A DNA stretch of 64,000 bases. Origin: Leptospira ilyithenensis. GTDB taxonomy: Bacteria; Spirochaetota; Leptospiria; Leptospirales; Leptospiraceae. The DNA lies in contig NZ_RQHV01000061.1 in the NCBI RefSeq assembly GCF_004771005.1, forward strand, positions 310,001-374,000, read 5' to 3'. Every line of letters begins with the position of its first letter. Position 1 is the stretch's first letter. A program made the translations under genes and the position numbers. The notes below the pieces were generated by a model. It was not told the DNA's origin. It was given only the letters and a program-made list of their open reading frames with translations, and made no database searches. This document shows positions 26,659-36,370 of the stretch, in pieces.

Positions 26659-28569
26659 TTATTCCCCGCAATTTTCTTCGATTTTCAAAACCGGAATTGA
26701 TTTTTCCGAAAGTTTTCCTTTCTCTTTTTTCCAAACATACTCAATCCCAAAATCTAAAAAGTAAATCTCTTCCGAATTCGAAAATGGAATATTAGAAAAA
26801 TCGAATTTGTTTTCTCCTTTTTGCAATTGGAATTTGTTTTCCGAAAGAATTCTTTCCTTATGTGCTTTGAACTTTTGGTCTTGGTCAAAACTTTCCCTTT
26901 CTCTCAATTCTATTTTTACAGCTTCGGGAAAAGTCCCTTCTTTGCTTTGGGGAAGATCTATCCGAAAGGAATAGGGTTTTTCTCTTTTTCTTTTTTTCCC
27001 GTTCAAATTGGCAAAATGACTTAGGCAACCTTCCAATTTGAAGTAAAATACCTCCGAATCGGGAATCGTTTGAGCCGCTCCATTTATCGTCTTTTGTGCG
27101 ATAGGTGAAAGGAAGTTATGGATATCACGAGTTCTATGAAAAAACAACTCGTCTTCCTTCGCTTTTGTACCCAGATAGATCAAACTTAACGAGATGAAAA
27201 GGGGAAACAGGAGAAATAGAACGGATTGTTTTAGTTTTGTTCGAAAAGTAATCTCCCGGTTGCTCCCGGGAAGTAAGGATAGTATTCCTAAGAATGGAAG
27301 AACCACTTCATCATCTAACAGATAACACTGGAAAAAGCCTGCAATGAAAACGGAGTAAATTCCAAGATATTGCCCGGAATGTTTGGGATTTCGTAAGAAC
27401 GAAATTAGAATTTGTACCCATAAAAAAAGAAACAATGTTCCAGCAACGAAACCCCCCAGACTTACAAAATGTAAAAAATCATGATGCGCGTGCGATTTGG
27501 GCGTAATGGAGATTTCATAATACAAATATGGTTTTTTCTCAATCAAAGGCAGATAAGAGAACTCGAATTTCTTTTTATAATTTCCGGAACCAACGCCAAA
27601 ATAGGGATGAGCTTCGATTATATTTCTAGTTCCTTTGTGAATCCAAACCCTTTGGTTTTCCAACGTTTGTTTTGTAAATAATTGGTCGATGGATCTTTGA
27701 AAAAGCCAATTTGATCTGTATAAGGCAAAAAAAACAAAAAGAAAAATAAAACTAGCAACAATAATGCGAATGTAGGATTTTTTAAGAACTTCGTAGACTG
27801 GTTCCCAATGGGTTTTTCTTTTGATGGAAAGATAAAAGATCAGAGAAACGGACAAACCGATCCAGATGGAACGACTTTGATTTAAAAATAATAACAGAAC
27901 TCCCGAAAAGGAAAGGAACAAAAGGAAAAGAATTTTCCCGGAAAACTTTCCCCTTTGCAGTTTTTTAAGTTTAAAAAGTCGAAAGGTTTTTAAGATTAAA
28001 AACGACAGAAATAAGGACAACAACCCTCCATATGTTAGGTGGGTGTTCTGGAAGCCGATCGGCAGATAGAGAGGAATGCCTAAACCGGGGAGGTGTCCGA
28101 TCAGATGAGGCAGTCTTTTTCCTTCCAGATATTGAAATCCGTCCATTACGAAACCCGCCAATCGATAAGGAAAAACAACTGAGACTAGTCCGGATAGAAT
28201 TAAGAAACAAGCTCCTATTTGAACAAACCGCCTAATTTTTGTTTTGTCTTTTCGGGACTGGCTTTGCAAAACGGGTAGGAGCAAAAACATCCAAAAATCA
28301 CTGAATTCTGAATGGATGAGAATCTTTTTCCATTCTGGCAAACCTTCGATACCTGATAAAAAACGAATTCCGAAGATCCAAAAATAGAATGCAATCCCGA
28401 TCCAAAAAATAGGTATGCTTCCGGGCTTTGGGAATCGAAAAACCAATACGAAGCAGAACATGGAAATTATGGCGGAGATTTGAGATACTGATACGGAAAA
28501 AGGAACTGTAACCCAAAACAAAGAGAGAAAAACTACAGTGAGTTTCTGAAATGTTTCTTTCCTAGACAT
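26659..28569 (-). CDS. O-antigen ligase/polymerase-like multi-spanning membrane protein
   Basis: 636 aa from ATG 28569 with about ten transmembrane segments and a ~200-residue soluble C-terminal domain. The periplasmic loop with HPYFGVGSGNYK is the Wzy_C signature of WaaL/Wzy enzymes. The ATG at 28752 would add 61 residues that overlap the divergent GT2. Whether it ligates O-antigen to core or polymerises repeat units cannot be told. The C-terminal part (RERESFDQDQKFKAHKERI) has no recognised match. It shares the divergent start region with the GT2 gene. Confidence 0.82.
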   Translation of the reverse strand: MSRKETFQKLTVVFLSLFWVTVPFSVSVSQISAIISMFCFVLVFRFPKPGSIPIFWIGIAFYFWIFGIRFLSGIEGLPEWKKILIHSEFSDFWMFLLLPVLQSQSRKDKTKIRRFVQIGACFLILSGLVSVVFPYRLAGFVMDGFQYLEGKRLPHLIGHLPGLGIPLYLPIGFQNTHLTYGGLLSLFLSFLILKTFRLFKLKKLQRGKFSGKILFLLFLSFSGVLLLFLNQSRSIWIGLSVSLIFYLSIKRKTHWEPVYEVLKKSYIRIIVASFIFLFVFFALYRSNWLFQRSIDQLFTKQTLENQRVWIHKGTRNIIEAHPYFGVGSGNYKKKFEFSYLPLIEKKPYLYYEISITPKSHAHHDFLHFVSLGGFVAGTLFLFLWVQILISFLRNPKHSGQYLGIYSVFIAGFFQCYLLDDEVVLPFLGILSLLPGSNREITFRTKLKQSVLFLLFPLFISLSLIYLGTKAKEDELFFHRTRDIHNFLSPIAQKTINGAAQTIPDSEVFYFKLEGCLSHFANLNGKKRKREKPYSFRIDLPQSKEGTFPEAVKIELRERESFDQDQKFKAHKERILSENKFQLQKGENKFDFSNIPFSNSEEIYFLDFGIEYVWKKEKGKLSEKSIPVLKIEENCGE

Positions 28570-28588
28570 GCTTGGTTGGGAACTTAGG

Positions 28589-29422
28589 ATGGTGGCTGTG
28601 TTTGGCAAACCAAAAAGAAAACTTTCCCTTGCGATCATCACTTTTAACGAAGAGAAAAACATCCAAGCTTGCATTGATTCCGTAAAATCAATCGCAGACG
28701 AAATTGTGATCTTGGATTCTTTGAGTACAGATAAAACAAAATCCATCGCCAAAAAAAACCAGAAAGTCCGTTTTTTTGAAAATTCATTTCAAGGGCATGT
28801 GGAACAAAAAAATCTGGCGATCTCCTATTGCAGACACGAATGGGTCTTATCTTTGGATGCCGATGAAAGAGCGAGTGAAGAATTGCAAAAATCAATCCTC
28901 TCTTTTTTAGAAAAGGAAGATGTTGCCGAAGATGGGTTTCAAATCGCAAGATTAACACATCATATGGGTCGTTGGATTTATCACAGCGGTTGGTATCCTC
29001 AGAGGCGTTACCGGTTGTTCCGAAAAGACAAAGCAGTATGGGTGGGAGAAAACCCTCATGATTTTATCGAATTGAAAGATCCGACAAAGGGCGGAGTTTT
29101 AAAAGGAGATATACTTCACTACAGTTTTCTCGATTTTTCCCATCAGATCACAACGATCAACCAGTTCTCTTCTATTGTTTCTTATACCCGTTATGCGAAA
29201 GGGCATTCGTTCTCTCTCTTTAAATCCATTTTAAAGCCGATCGGAAAATTCATCGAAATTTATATTATGAAACGAGGTTACTTGGACGGGATTCCGGGAT
29301 TTTATATCGCTTTGGCATCTTCCTTTTCCACATTTCTTAAATATGCAAAAGTATATGAGTTGGAAAAGAAGTTCATCGAAAAACCGTCTAATATGAGAAA
29401 GGATTATGGCGAAAAAAAATAA
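28589..29422 (+). CDS. GT2 glycosyltransferase, WaaE/KdtX-like
   Basis: 277 aa (ATG 28589; an upstream ATG at 28568 would overlap the divergent ATG as CATG). LSLAIITFNEEKNIQACID, EIVILDSLSTDKT and WVLSLDADERAS are the GT-A nucleotide-sugar and metal-binding segments. HMGRWIYHSGWYPQRRYRLF and GENPHDF match the LPS-core beta-glucosyltransferase WaaE group. Probably transfers a hexose in LPS-core synthesis. It overlaps the next gene by 17 nt. Confidence 0.86.
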   Translation: MVAVFGKPKRKLSLAIITFNEEKNIQACIDSVKSIADEIVILDSLSTDKTKSIAKKNQKVRFFENSFQGHVEQKNLAISYCRHEWVLSLDADERASEELQKSILSFLEKEDVAEDGFQIARLTHHMGRWIYHSGWYPQRRYRLFRKDKAVWVGENPHDFIELKDPTKGGVLKGDILHYSFLDFSHQITTINQFSSIVSYTRYAKGHSFSLFKSILKPIGKFIEIYIMKRGYLDGIPGFYIALASSFSTFLKYAKVYELEKKFIEKPSNMRKDYGEKK

Positions 29423-30167
29423 ACCTTCTCTATGGAATCGGATTCTTTCTTTCCTATTTGGTTCCGGTTCGGAATCGGAGATTGTAAAAACCAGAAAAAA
29501 AGAACCGCAACATTTCAATTTGGAATGGAAAATCGCCCGGGATAAATACAAGGACCTTCTTCTCACCAAACAGATAGAAACGGGATTGGTTGTGGAAAGA
29601 AAAGGTTATAAGCTGCACAAAACAAATGATAAACTATTCCGTTTGGAAGGGGAAAGTTTTTCGATCGTAATTGTTACGGGAAATTCCCTTTATCCCAATA
29701 AAGAAGGAAAGACTACCGGAATTCTTTTTGTAGACGAAGGGGAATTGAACCAGGCCATTCAAGCTGATTTTTCCCAATTGGAAGGTTTTCTCGATCGGGT
29801 GAGCATTCCCAAAACCGATACTGGAGTTCTTTCCGATTCCTCAAAACCAAAGGACTGGAAGATGGTTCTCGCTTGGGATAGGTTTTGGAAAGAACAATTA
29901 TTATTGCAGATTTCTCCGAATAATATGGCACTCATTTTATTGGCATTAGGGGAAGAAGGACGCCAGTTTTTCGAGACAGTTGCCACGGACCGACAGAAAA
30001 AACTGGTAAGAGACGAGTTCTTTTTTCTGAACCAGGGTAAAATATCTTCCACCGACAATCCTCATGGAAAAAATAAAAACCTATTCGGATTCGGTGCTGC
30101 CATGCGTGAATTTTCGAACAAGATAACATTAATACAAAACAAAATGGAAAAAGAAAATGAATCATAA
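29406..30167 (+). CDS. Unrecognised soluble protein with possible FliG-like segment
   Basis: 253 aa, Lys-rich, no signal or membrane segment. I do not recognise the family. One stretch (about 173-211: [19 protein letters not shown], then [14 protein letters not shown]) resembles the helical repeat of FliG or MgtE-N domains, in which an AliL pattern precedes a charged helix. It overlaps both neighbours (17 and 11 nt), so it is in the GT2-gmhA-ABC operon. Envelope or motility involvement is unproven. Confidence 0.68.
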   Translation: MAKKNKPSLWNRILSFLFGSGSESEIVKTRKKEPQHFNLEWKIARDKYKDLLLTKQIETGLVVERKGYKLHKTNDKLFRLEGESFSIVIVTGNSLYPNKEGKTTGILFVDEGELNQAIQADFSQLEGFLDRVSIPKTDTGVLSDSSKPKDWKMVLAWDRFWKEQLLLQISPNNMALILLALGEEGRQFFETVATDRQKKLVRDEFFFLNQGKISSTDNPHGKNKNLFGFGAAMREFSNKITLIQNKMEKENES

Positions 30168-30744
30168 TACTTTAATTTCCTCACATATAGAAGATTCCAT
30201 TCGGACAAAACAAAAGGTATTGGAATCGTTGATTCCTTCCATCGAAGCCGCAAGCATGTTGGCAGTGGAAAGTCTGAATGCGGGGGGAATGTTGTATTTT
30301 TGCGGAAACGGTGGTTCCAGTTGCGATGCTTCCCATATTGCAGCTGAGCTAGTGATTCGTTATAAGTCGGGTAACGAAAGAAAGGCGATCCCTGCTATTG
30401 CACTCAATGCGGATCAGGCGGTATTGACAGCATGTTCCAACGATTACGGATACGAACATATTTTCAAAAGGCAACTGGAAGCATTTGGCAAACCGAACGA
30501 TTTGTTCGTAGGTCTTACCACTTCGGGAAATTCAAAAAACATATTACTTGCTTTGGAAGAAGCAAAAAAAATAGGAATGAAGTCTTTGCTTTTTTTGGGT
30601 GGTGACGGTGGAAAGGCAAAAGGCCTCGCAACTCAGGAAATTATAGTTCCGTCGAATGTAACTGCAAGGGTCCAGGAATCTCATATTTTAATCGGCCATA
30701 TACTCTGCAGTATCATTGAAAAGGAACTATTCGGATTGGACTAA
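30157..30744 (+). CDS. gmhA: Sedoheptulose-7-phosphate isomerase (phosphoheptose isomerase)
   Basis: 195 aa, a SIS-domain protein. [16 protein letters not shown] (about 52-67), [15 protein letters not shown] and [13 protein letters not shown] are family hallmarks. It makes D-glycero-D-manno-heptose 7-phosphate, the first step toward ADP-heptose for LPS; the next steps are at 56335-57836. It overlaps the preceding gene by 11 nt, and the ABC gene begins 3 nt after its stop. Confidence 0.92.
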   Translation: MNHNTLISSHIEDSIRTKQKVLESLIPSIEAASMLAVESLNAGGMLYFCGNGGSSCDASHIAAELVIRYKSGNERKAIPAIALNADQAVLTACSNDYGYEHIFKRQLEAFGKPNDLFVGLTTSGNSKNILLALEEAKKIGMKSLLFLGGDGGKAKGLATQEIIVPSNVTARVQESHILIGHILCSIIEKELFGLD

Positions 30745-30747
30745 AAA

Positions 30748-31524
30748 GTGTCGGAACCTCTTGTCTCCATCCGGTCCGCCAATCTATTCACTCCGAATGG
30801 AACGAGGATTTGGAAAGATTTAAACTGGGATCTTTTTCCGTCCGAAATCCATGCATTGATCGGAGAATCCGGTTCCGGTAAGACAACGCTCGCCTATTCT
30901 TTGTTTGGTTTGCTCGGTGAAAGTTGGAAGTACGATTTTTTGCATTGGGACGTTTTGGGGTACGATCTTTCCTACTGGTCCGGTCCTTTCGGAGAAGAGC
31001 TGAGAGGAAGATCTATTTTTTTAGTCCCTCAAAATCCGAATCTCGCATTCCATCCCTATCGAAAGATAAAAGACCAGGTGATCGACTTTTTCCGATTGGG
31101 ACTCAGGAGTTCGGAAGATCCGAAAGAAATTTTGGAACTTTGGAAAGAAATGGGGATCACTCGTCCCGAAGAAAAATGGAACTCCTATGCAAATGGACTT
31201 TCCGGAGGAGAAAAACAAAGAATTTGTTTGTCTTTGGCACTTCTGGGGGACTACCGTATTTTGGTCTTAGATGAACCCACGACTGGACTTGATGCGAATA
31301 CCGAAAAATGGGTGCTCCGAGCGATCCGAAAGAAGTCGGAGGAAGGCAAATTGGGGGTCATTTTTATTTCCCATGACCTGAGGATCGTCGAAAGTATGGC
31401 CTCCCGGATTACGATAATGAAAGAAGGAAGTGCAATCGAAAGCTTCCCTGTCAAGGATAGAAAAATTGAACCGACTACAGAATATGGTAAAGAATTGGAA
31501 AAGGCAAGACGGTTCTTTTTATAA
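30748..31524 (+). CDS. Orphan ABC transporter ATP-binding protein, GTG start
   Basis: 258 aa starting at GTG 30748, 3 nt after gmhA. Walker A GESGSGKTTLAY, Q-loop VPQNPNLAFHPY, signature LSGGEKQRICL, Walker B ILVLDEPTTGLD and switch His in ISHD are intact. The pattern is nearest the Dpp/Opp/Nik peptide-nickel ATPases. No permease or binding protein lies near, so the partner is elsewhere or it does a non-transport job. Its 3' end overlaps the next gene by 41 nt. Confidence 0.87.
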   Translation: MSEPLVSIRSANLFTPNGTRIWKDLNWDLFPSEIHALIGESGSGKTTLAYSLFGLLGESWKYDFLHWDVLGYDLSYWSGPFGEELRGRSIFLVPQNPNLAFHPYRKIKDQVIDFFRLGLRSSEDPKEILELWKEMGITRPEEKWNSYANGLSGGEKQRICLSLALLGDYRILVLDEPTTGLDANTEKWVLRAIRKKSEEGKLGVIFISHDLRIVESMASRITIMKEGSAIESFPVKDRKIEPTTEYGKELEKARRFFL

Positions 31525-33007
31525 ATTTAAGTTCGTTCTTATTTTTCTATCTCTCTGTTTCGGAAGAGAGATCTTTGCGGAAAAAAGATTTCAGATCATG
31601 GATTGGGACGTCTCGGGATATCCTGAAATCCAGGTGGATTTAAAAACCAGAATACCTTTTTCCGCATCTGATTCGGAGATTCAGATATTAGAAGATATTT
31701 CGGGCGCAAAAAAAGTAAGCACCAGTTATAAACTAACGACCGACTCCGAGCCTACACCCGTCCATTTTTATTTATCTATCCCTAGTTATGCGAACTGGGA
31801 AGAAAAAACCTGGCTTGTACATTTTGCCGCAAATATTGCCACCATTGCAGAAAAATCCGGAGGAAAGTTTTTTCTCAATGTGCAATCCGATGATCAGTTT
31901 TTGTTTTATGAAGGAATTCCCGCTTCCAAACTATCTCCTTCCTTTTCCCTTCCGAAAGAAAAGGAACCAAAATACCCTCTCAGATCTTGGGAAAAAGTAA
32001 TCGGTAGAATCCAATCCGATTCGAACGTTTACAGAGTGATGATCGTCGTTAGCTTTGAGACGGACTGGATGGATAAATTCAGAATTGCCGAATTTGCTAG
32101 AAAAGTAAATTCAGAAAACTTGGATTTTATTATCATTGCACCTACTACGATCGAAACAACAAAACTTGCAAGTTATGTGAAAGGAAAGTTTTATCCTATC
32201 GGCAGACAGGAATCCTATATTGAACTTTATCAGGAATTGAATCATTTGATTTTACCGAAGGTAAGGCTCGTGTATCTTTCTCCCTGGAATCTTTCCCTTT
32301 GGAAAAACAATGAAATACTAACGGATATTATTATTGGAGAAGGGGATCGTTTGAGCTTTAAGTATGAAATTTCCTTTTTGCATAGTTTTTACAGAAAGGC
32401 AAAAGACCCTCTTGTGTTTTATCCTTTCTTGCTTTTTTCCATTATACTTTGCCTTTCCGTTCTATATTTTTTAAGAGGTTATTCCGTTCCTATCCTTCAA
32501 GAAAAAAAAACTTCTACCAAACCGGAGGAGAAAAATACTCATTCCCCACCGAATAGAAAAAATACTCCCGCTGTGAAAGATTTTGAAAACGAGAGAAATA
32601 AAAACGAACTGGAAGTTTACGAACGGGTGTACGGTGATTCTTTGGAACGTGCGCGCGAAAACGAAATTATTTCCCAAATGATCGAACGAGAAGAGGTCAG
32701 CGGAGAATCCTATTCCACTGCGGTTCTTATTTTAAAAGAAGGTGTTTTTGCAGGAACGCAGTTCTCGATTCGATCGGATGAGGTTTTAATCGGATCGGGA
32801 GAATCCTGCGAAATCGTTTTGCAGGATTCCCATATAGAACCGATTCACGCAAAAGTAAAGAAAGTAAGAGGGCGTTACCTTTTGTTCGATTGCGCTTCCG
32901 AGTCAGGCGTTAGTTTGAACGGCAAAAAATTATTACGCCCCAAAGCACTTTTTGATTTGGATGAGATCAAAATCGGTCGGACTTTAATTTCCTTCCGGGG
33001 TAGATAA
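31484..33007 (+). CDS. Membrane protein with C-terminal FHA domain
   Basis: 507 aa. ATG 31484 gives a signal-like start (FKFVLIFLSLCFGREIFA); an ATG at 31430 sits deeper in the ABC gene. A large extracytoplasmic region (~40-310, with MIVVSFETDWMDK near 190 possibly vWA-like) is followed by one transmembrane helix (PFLLFSIILCLSVLYFL), a charged linker and a cytoplasmic FHA domain (VLIGSGESCEIVLQDSHIEP; VSLNGKKL). FHA binds phosphothreonine, so it may relay a periplasmic state to a kinase. No kinase is adjacent. Confidence 0.76.
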   Translation: MVKNWKRQDGSFYKFKFVLIFLSLCFGREIFAEKRFQIMDWDVSGYPEIQVDLKTRIPFSASDSEIQILEDISGAKKVSTSYKLTTDSEPTPVHFYLSIPSYANWEEKTWLVHFAANIATIAEKSGGKFFLNVQSDDQFLFYEGIPASKLSPSFSLPKEKEPKYPLRSWEKVIGRIQSDSNVYRVMIVVSFETDWMDKFRIAEFARKVNSENLDFIIIAPTTIETTKLASYVKGKFYPIGRQESYIELYQELNHLILPKVRLVYLSPWNLSLWKNNEILTDIIIGEGDRLSFKYEISFLHSFYRKAKDPLVFYPFLLFSIILCLSVLYFLRGYSVPILQEKKTSTKPEEKNTHSPPNRKNTPAVKDFENERNKNELEVYERVYGDSLERARENEIISQMIEREEVSGESYSTAVLILKEGVFAGTQFSIRSDEVLIGSGESCEIVLQDSHIEPIHAKVKKVRGRYLLFDCASESGVSLNGKKLLRPKALFDLDEIKIGRTLISFRGR

Positions 33008-33056
33008 TTGGATTGGAATTCTTCAGGAAAATGTTATTTTATAAAGGGAAAAAGAT

Positions 33057-33863
33057 ATGAGAATCGTTTCGTTACTTCTATTCATTTCTGTTTTTTCCGT
33101 TGTTTGTTCCGGCAAGACAACAAATAATAGTTCGGCGACTGCATTGCTTCTTTCCAATGAATCGGGAACGGACGGATGTACGATTGCAGGCATCGGCAAC
33201 CAAATCAAAGCAGGGTATACCGGAATTACCACCACGTCAGGAAAGGTTCAATTCAAAATGGTAGGTGATACCTATTACGCAGTTATGCAGATCACCGGAG
33301 CTCAGATCGCTACGAATGTAGTGTTCAATCAGGATATAAATATGTCCGTTTATTCTTCTTCCACTTGCCCTCTCAAATTGGACACTGACCCTCTCACAAA
33401 GGACGGAACCGAATACACCAGAACGGTAAGTAGCGGTGCAACTACGTTTGCCTTTCTCAAGGCAGGCAGTTATTTATTTTATCTCTACCAAAAACAAAAT
33501 CCTGACAGTGCACCTCTCACTGTAATCACAACGGGCACTCCTGTTCAATCCATTTCCGGAGGAAGTCTTACGGATATTTTGAATGGAAACTCTTCGACTA
33601 CTTTTAAATTCGCTTGTGATAATGCTAGTACAGGAATCTGCCAAAACTACTATGGGTCTTTCACGGATTGTTTGTCAGGAGGAACCAAACAAACGGGAAA
33701 ATGTACGGAAGATGCGACTGTGGTAGGCTCTTGCATGTTGAAACAATCAGGGATAGGAGCTATCATTTCAGTCTACAGACCTCCTATGGTTCTTGCGACT
33801 GCAACTTCGGCTTGCTCCTCTCCCGCGACCTTCCAAGCAGGCACTTCCGTCCAAACTCCTTAG
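33057..33863 (+). CDS. Putative lipoprotein, unknown function
   Basis: 268 aa. Lipobox FSVVCSGK with Cys near residue 17, preceded by a good AGGGA ribosome site. The mature protein is Ser/Thr/Gly-rich with about ten Cys, including GICQNYYGSFTDC and KTGKC-like pairs, suggesting disulfides. Not recognised as a named family; probably surface or periplasmic. Confidence 0.68.
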   Translation: MRIVSLLLFISVFSVVCSGKTTNNSSATALLLSNESGTDGCTIAGIGNQIKAGYTGITTTSGKVQFKMVGDTYYAVMQITGAQIATNVVFNQDINMSVYSSSTCPLKLDTDPLTKDGTEYTRTVSSGATTFAFLKAGSYLFYLYQKQNPDSAPLTVITTGTPVQSISGGSLTDILNGNSSTTFKFACDNASTGICQNYYGSFTDCLSGGTKQTGKCTEDATVVGSCMLKQSGIGAIISVYRPPMVLATATSACSSPATFQAGTSVQTP

Positions 33864-33942
33864 TTTGACTCGGCCCTGTTTTCAAATTCTCTGGACGCAT
33901 TACCCCTAGTCTAAGGTATGACTATGGTAGGGGATCTATCGA

Positions 33943-35337
33943 ATGAAAACGATGTTTGAGAAAATTTGGAACGACCATCTTGTCGATGAGGAGAATGGAA
34001 CTTGCATTATTTATATAGATCGTCACCTCGTCCATGAAGTCACAAGCCCGCAGGCCTTTGAAAATTTAAAATTAACCAAAAGAAAAGTGCGTCGTCCTGA
34101 TGCGACTTTTGCTACTATGGATCATAATGTTTCCACAAGATCCAAGGATTGGAAAACCGCCGATCCTGTGTCCGTTCTTCAAATGCAAACTCTGATGAAC
34201 AATTGCAATGAAAACGGAATCACTCTTTTTGATACAAACCACCCGGACAATGGAATTGTTCACGTAGTTGCTCCCGAACTAGGGATCACTCATCCGGGAT
34301 TAACAATCGTTTGTGGGGATTCCCACACGGCCACTCACGGAGCTTTCGGAGCCCTTGCTTTCGGAATCGGAACATCCGAAGTGGAACATGTTCTCGCAAC
34401 TCAAACCCTGGTTCAGAAAAAACCTAAAACTTTGGAGATTCGGGTGGATGGCAAACTTTCGCCGCTAGTTTCTGCAAAAGACATCGTTCTTGCAATCATA
34501 GGAAAAATCGGTACCGACGGTGCCACAGGCTACGTAATCGAATTTACGGGAGAAGCCATCCGGACTCTTTCCATGGAAGGTCGTATGACAATCTGCAATA
34601 TGGCGATTGAAGCGGGGGCCCGTGCAGGACTTATTTCTCCCGATGATACTACCGTAGCTTATCTGGAAGGAAGAGACTATTCTCCCAAAGGAGAAGAATG
34701 GACCAAAGCAGTCGCCAAATGGAAGTCATACGCTACCGATCCAGGCGCCAAATTCGATAAGACTGTTGTTTTGAATGCAAATGAAATCGCGCCGATGGTA
34801 TCTTGGGGAACTTCCCCCGGACAAGTAGTTCCCGTGACTGCGCAAGTTCCCGGTCCGAATGATTTTACCGATCCGATTCAGAAAAAATCGGCGGAATCTG
34901 CCCTCGCCTATATGGGGTTAAATGCAGGTCAAAGGATTTCTGACATTAAGGTAAATAAAGTATTCATCGGATCTTGTACCAATTCCCGGATTGAAGATTT
35001 ACGAGTGGTAGCAAATACGGTAAAAGGCAAAAAAGTGAGCAGCGCAGTAGAAGCGATCATTGTGCCCGGTTCCGGTAGAGTGAAACGCCAGGCGGAAAAG
35101 GAAGGTTTGGATCGGATTTTTCTTGAGGCAGGCTTTCAATGGAGAAATCCGGGATGTTCCATGTGTCTTGCCATGAATGACGATGTACTTTCCCCAGGGG
35201 ACAGATGTGCCTCCACTTCCAATCGTAACTTCGAGGGAAGACAAGGAAAGGGCGGACGCACCCATTTGGTAGGGCCGGCCATGGCAGCTGCCACCGCGAT
35301 CGAAGGTCACTTCGTAGATATCAGAGAGTGGAAATAA
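33943..35337 (+). CDS. leuC: 3-isopropylmalate dehydratase large subunit
   Basis: 464 aa aconitase-like [4Fe-4S] enzyme. The cluster ligands are C345 (GSCTNSR), C405 and C408 (NPGCSMCLA); substrate residues are in [18 protein letters not shown] (124-141). It isomerises 2- to 3-isopropylmalate and in Leptospira would also act on citramalate for isoleucine. It is followed 10 nt later by leuD. The 79-bp upstream gap has a weak hairpin (CCCCTAGTC paired with GACTA and GGGG) that could be regulatory. Confidence 0.95.
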   Translation: MKTMFEKIWNDHLVDEENGTCIIYIDRHLVHEVTSPQAFENLKLTKRKVRRPDATFATMDHNVSTRSKDWKTADPVSVLQMQTLMNNCNENGITLFDTNHPDNGIVHVVAPELGITHPGLTIVCGDSHTATHGAFGALAFGIGTSEVEHVLATQTLVQKKPKTLEIRVDGKLSPLVSAKDIVLAIIGKIGTDGATGYVIEFTGEAIRTLSMEGRMTICNMAIEAGARAGLISPDDTTVAYLEGRDYSPKGEEWTKAVAKWKSYATDPGAKFDKTVVLNANEIAPMVSWGTSPGQVVPVTAQVPGPNDFTDPIQKKSAESALAYMGLNAGQRISDIKVNKVFIGSCTNSRIEDLRVVANTVKGKKVSSAVEAIIVPGSGRVKRQAEKEGLDRIFLEAGFQWRNPGCSMCLAMNDDVLSPGDRCASTSNRNFEGRQGKGGRTHLVGPAMAAATAIEGHFVDIREWK

Positions 35338-35347
35338 GGAAAAATTT

Positions 35348-35974
35348 ATGAAAGCATTTACCGTTTTAAATGGAATCGCAGGATTATTAGACAAAGCAAA
35401 CATAGATACGGATCAGATCATCCCGAAACAATTTTTAAGAAAAATCGAACGTTCCGGATTCGGTAAACATTTGTTTCATGACTGGAGATTTTTGGATGAT
35501 GCGGGCGAAAAACCAAATCCCGAATTTGTTTTGAATTTACCCCGTTACCGAGGTGCTACCATTCTTGTCACCCGTGACAATTTCGGATGCGGTTCTTCGA
35601 GAGAACATGCTCCTTGGGCTTTGGAAGATTACGGGTTTCGTTCCATCATTGCTCCTTCATTTGCTGATATTTTCTTTAGCAATTGTTTTAAAAACGGAAT
35701 GTTACCGATCGTTTTGGATGAATCCAAAGTAGAAGAAATATTTCAAAGTGTTTTTAAAAAGGAAGGGGCAAAGCTCACTGTCGATTTGGAAAAACAATTG
35801 GTATTCACCGAAGAGGGGAAATCTTATTCTTTTGAGGTTGATTCTTTCCGTAAACATTGTTTACTCAATGGTCTGGATGATATCGGACTCACTCTTCAAA
35901 AAGCGGATAAAATTCAAAAATTTGAAGAATCGAATCAAAAAGATGTTCCCTGGCTGTATAGAAACGTAGTATAA
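35348..35974 (+). CDS. leuD: 3-isopropylmalate dehydratase small subunit
   Basis: 208 aa, the swivel domain partner of Leu[15 protein letters not shown] (17-30), [17 protein letters not shown] (about 76-92) and [17 protein letters not shown] are family signatures. Ten nt separate it from leuC, so one operon. The periplasmic FKBP gene begins 11 nt after its stop. Confidence 0.95.
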   Translation: MKAFTVLNGIAGLLDKANIDTDQIIPKQFLRKIERSGFGKHLFHDWRFLDDAGEKPNPEFVLNLPRYRGATILVTRDNFGCGSSREHAPWALEDYGFRSIIAPSFADIFFSNCFKNGMLPIVLDESKVEEIFQSVFKKEGAKLTVDLEKQLVFTEEGKSYSFEVDSFRKHCLLNGLDDIGLTLQKADKIQKFEESNQKDVPWLYRNVV

Positions 35975-35985
35975 TATATTCCATT

Positions 35986-36366
35986 ATGATAAAACGATTC
36001 ATTCCTTTTTTAGCCTTAGCATCGATTACTTCGCTTTTTGCTGCAGACGACCTACTCATCCAAGATACGAAACTCGGTCTTGGAAAAGAAGCACTTCGCG
36101 GAACAACAGTTACCGTTCATTACACGGGGAAATTGACCAATGGAAAGGTATTTGATTCTTCCGTAGAACGGGGTGAACCTTTTTCTTTCGACCTGGGCTC
36201 CGGACAAGTGATCCAAGGTTGGGAAAAGGGAATCGCGGGTATGAAAGAAGGCGGAAAACGAAAATTAACCATCCCGCCTAAATTCGGTTACGGTGCGAGA
36301 GCAGTTGGACCGATCCCTGCAAATTCCACATTGATTTTTGACGTAGAGTTAATCCGAGTAAAATAA
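35986..36366 (+). CDS. Periplasmic FKBP-type peptidyl-prolyl isomerase
   Basis: 126 aa with signal peptide (IPFLALASITSLFAAD). TVTVHYTGKLTNGKVFDSS, FDLGSGQVIQGWEKGIAGM and KLTIPPKFGYGARA are the FKBP domain, with the active-site aromatics (Y in VHYTG, W in GWEKG) kept. A single-domain exported FKBP that likely aids envelope protein folding. Operon neighbour of leuCD, reason unclear. Confidence 0.92.
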   Translation: MIKRFIPFLALASITSLFAADDLLIQDTKLGLGKEALRGTTVTVHYTGKLTNGKVFDSSVERGEPFSFDLGSGQVIQGWEKGIAGMKEGGKRKLTIPPKFGYGARAVGPIPANSTLIFDVELIRVK

Positions 36367-36370
36367 TCCC

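Noticed and set aside
26567..26764. Open frame over the tRNA-Leu beginning MVELVDTQDLKSCG
   Set aside because: A familiar false frame from tRNA-Leu sequence; the RNA structure explains the bases.
33903..33934. Hairpin-like sequence before leuC
   Set aside because: Pairing needs a 5-nt insertion bulge; kept only as a note in the leuC entry.
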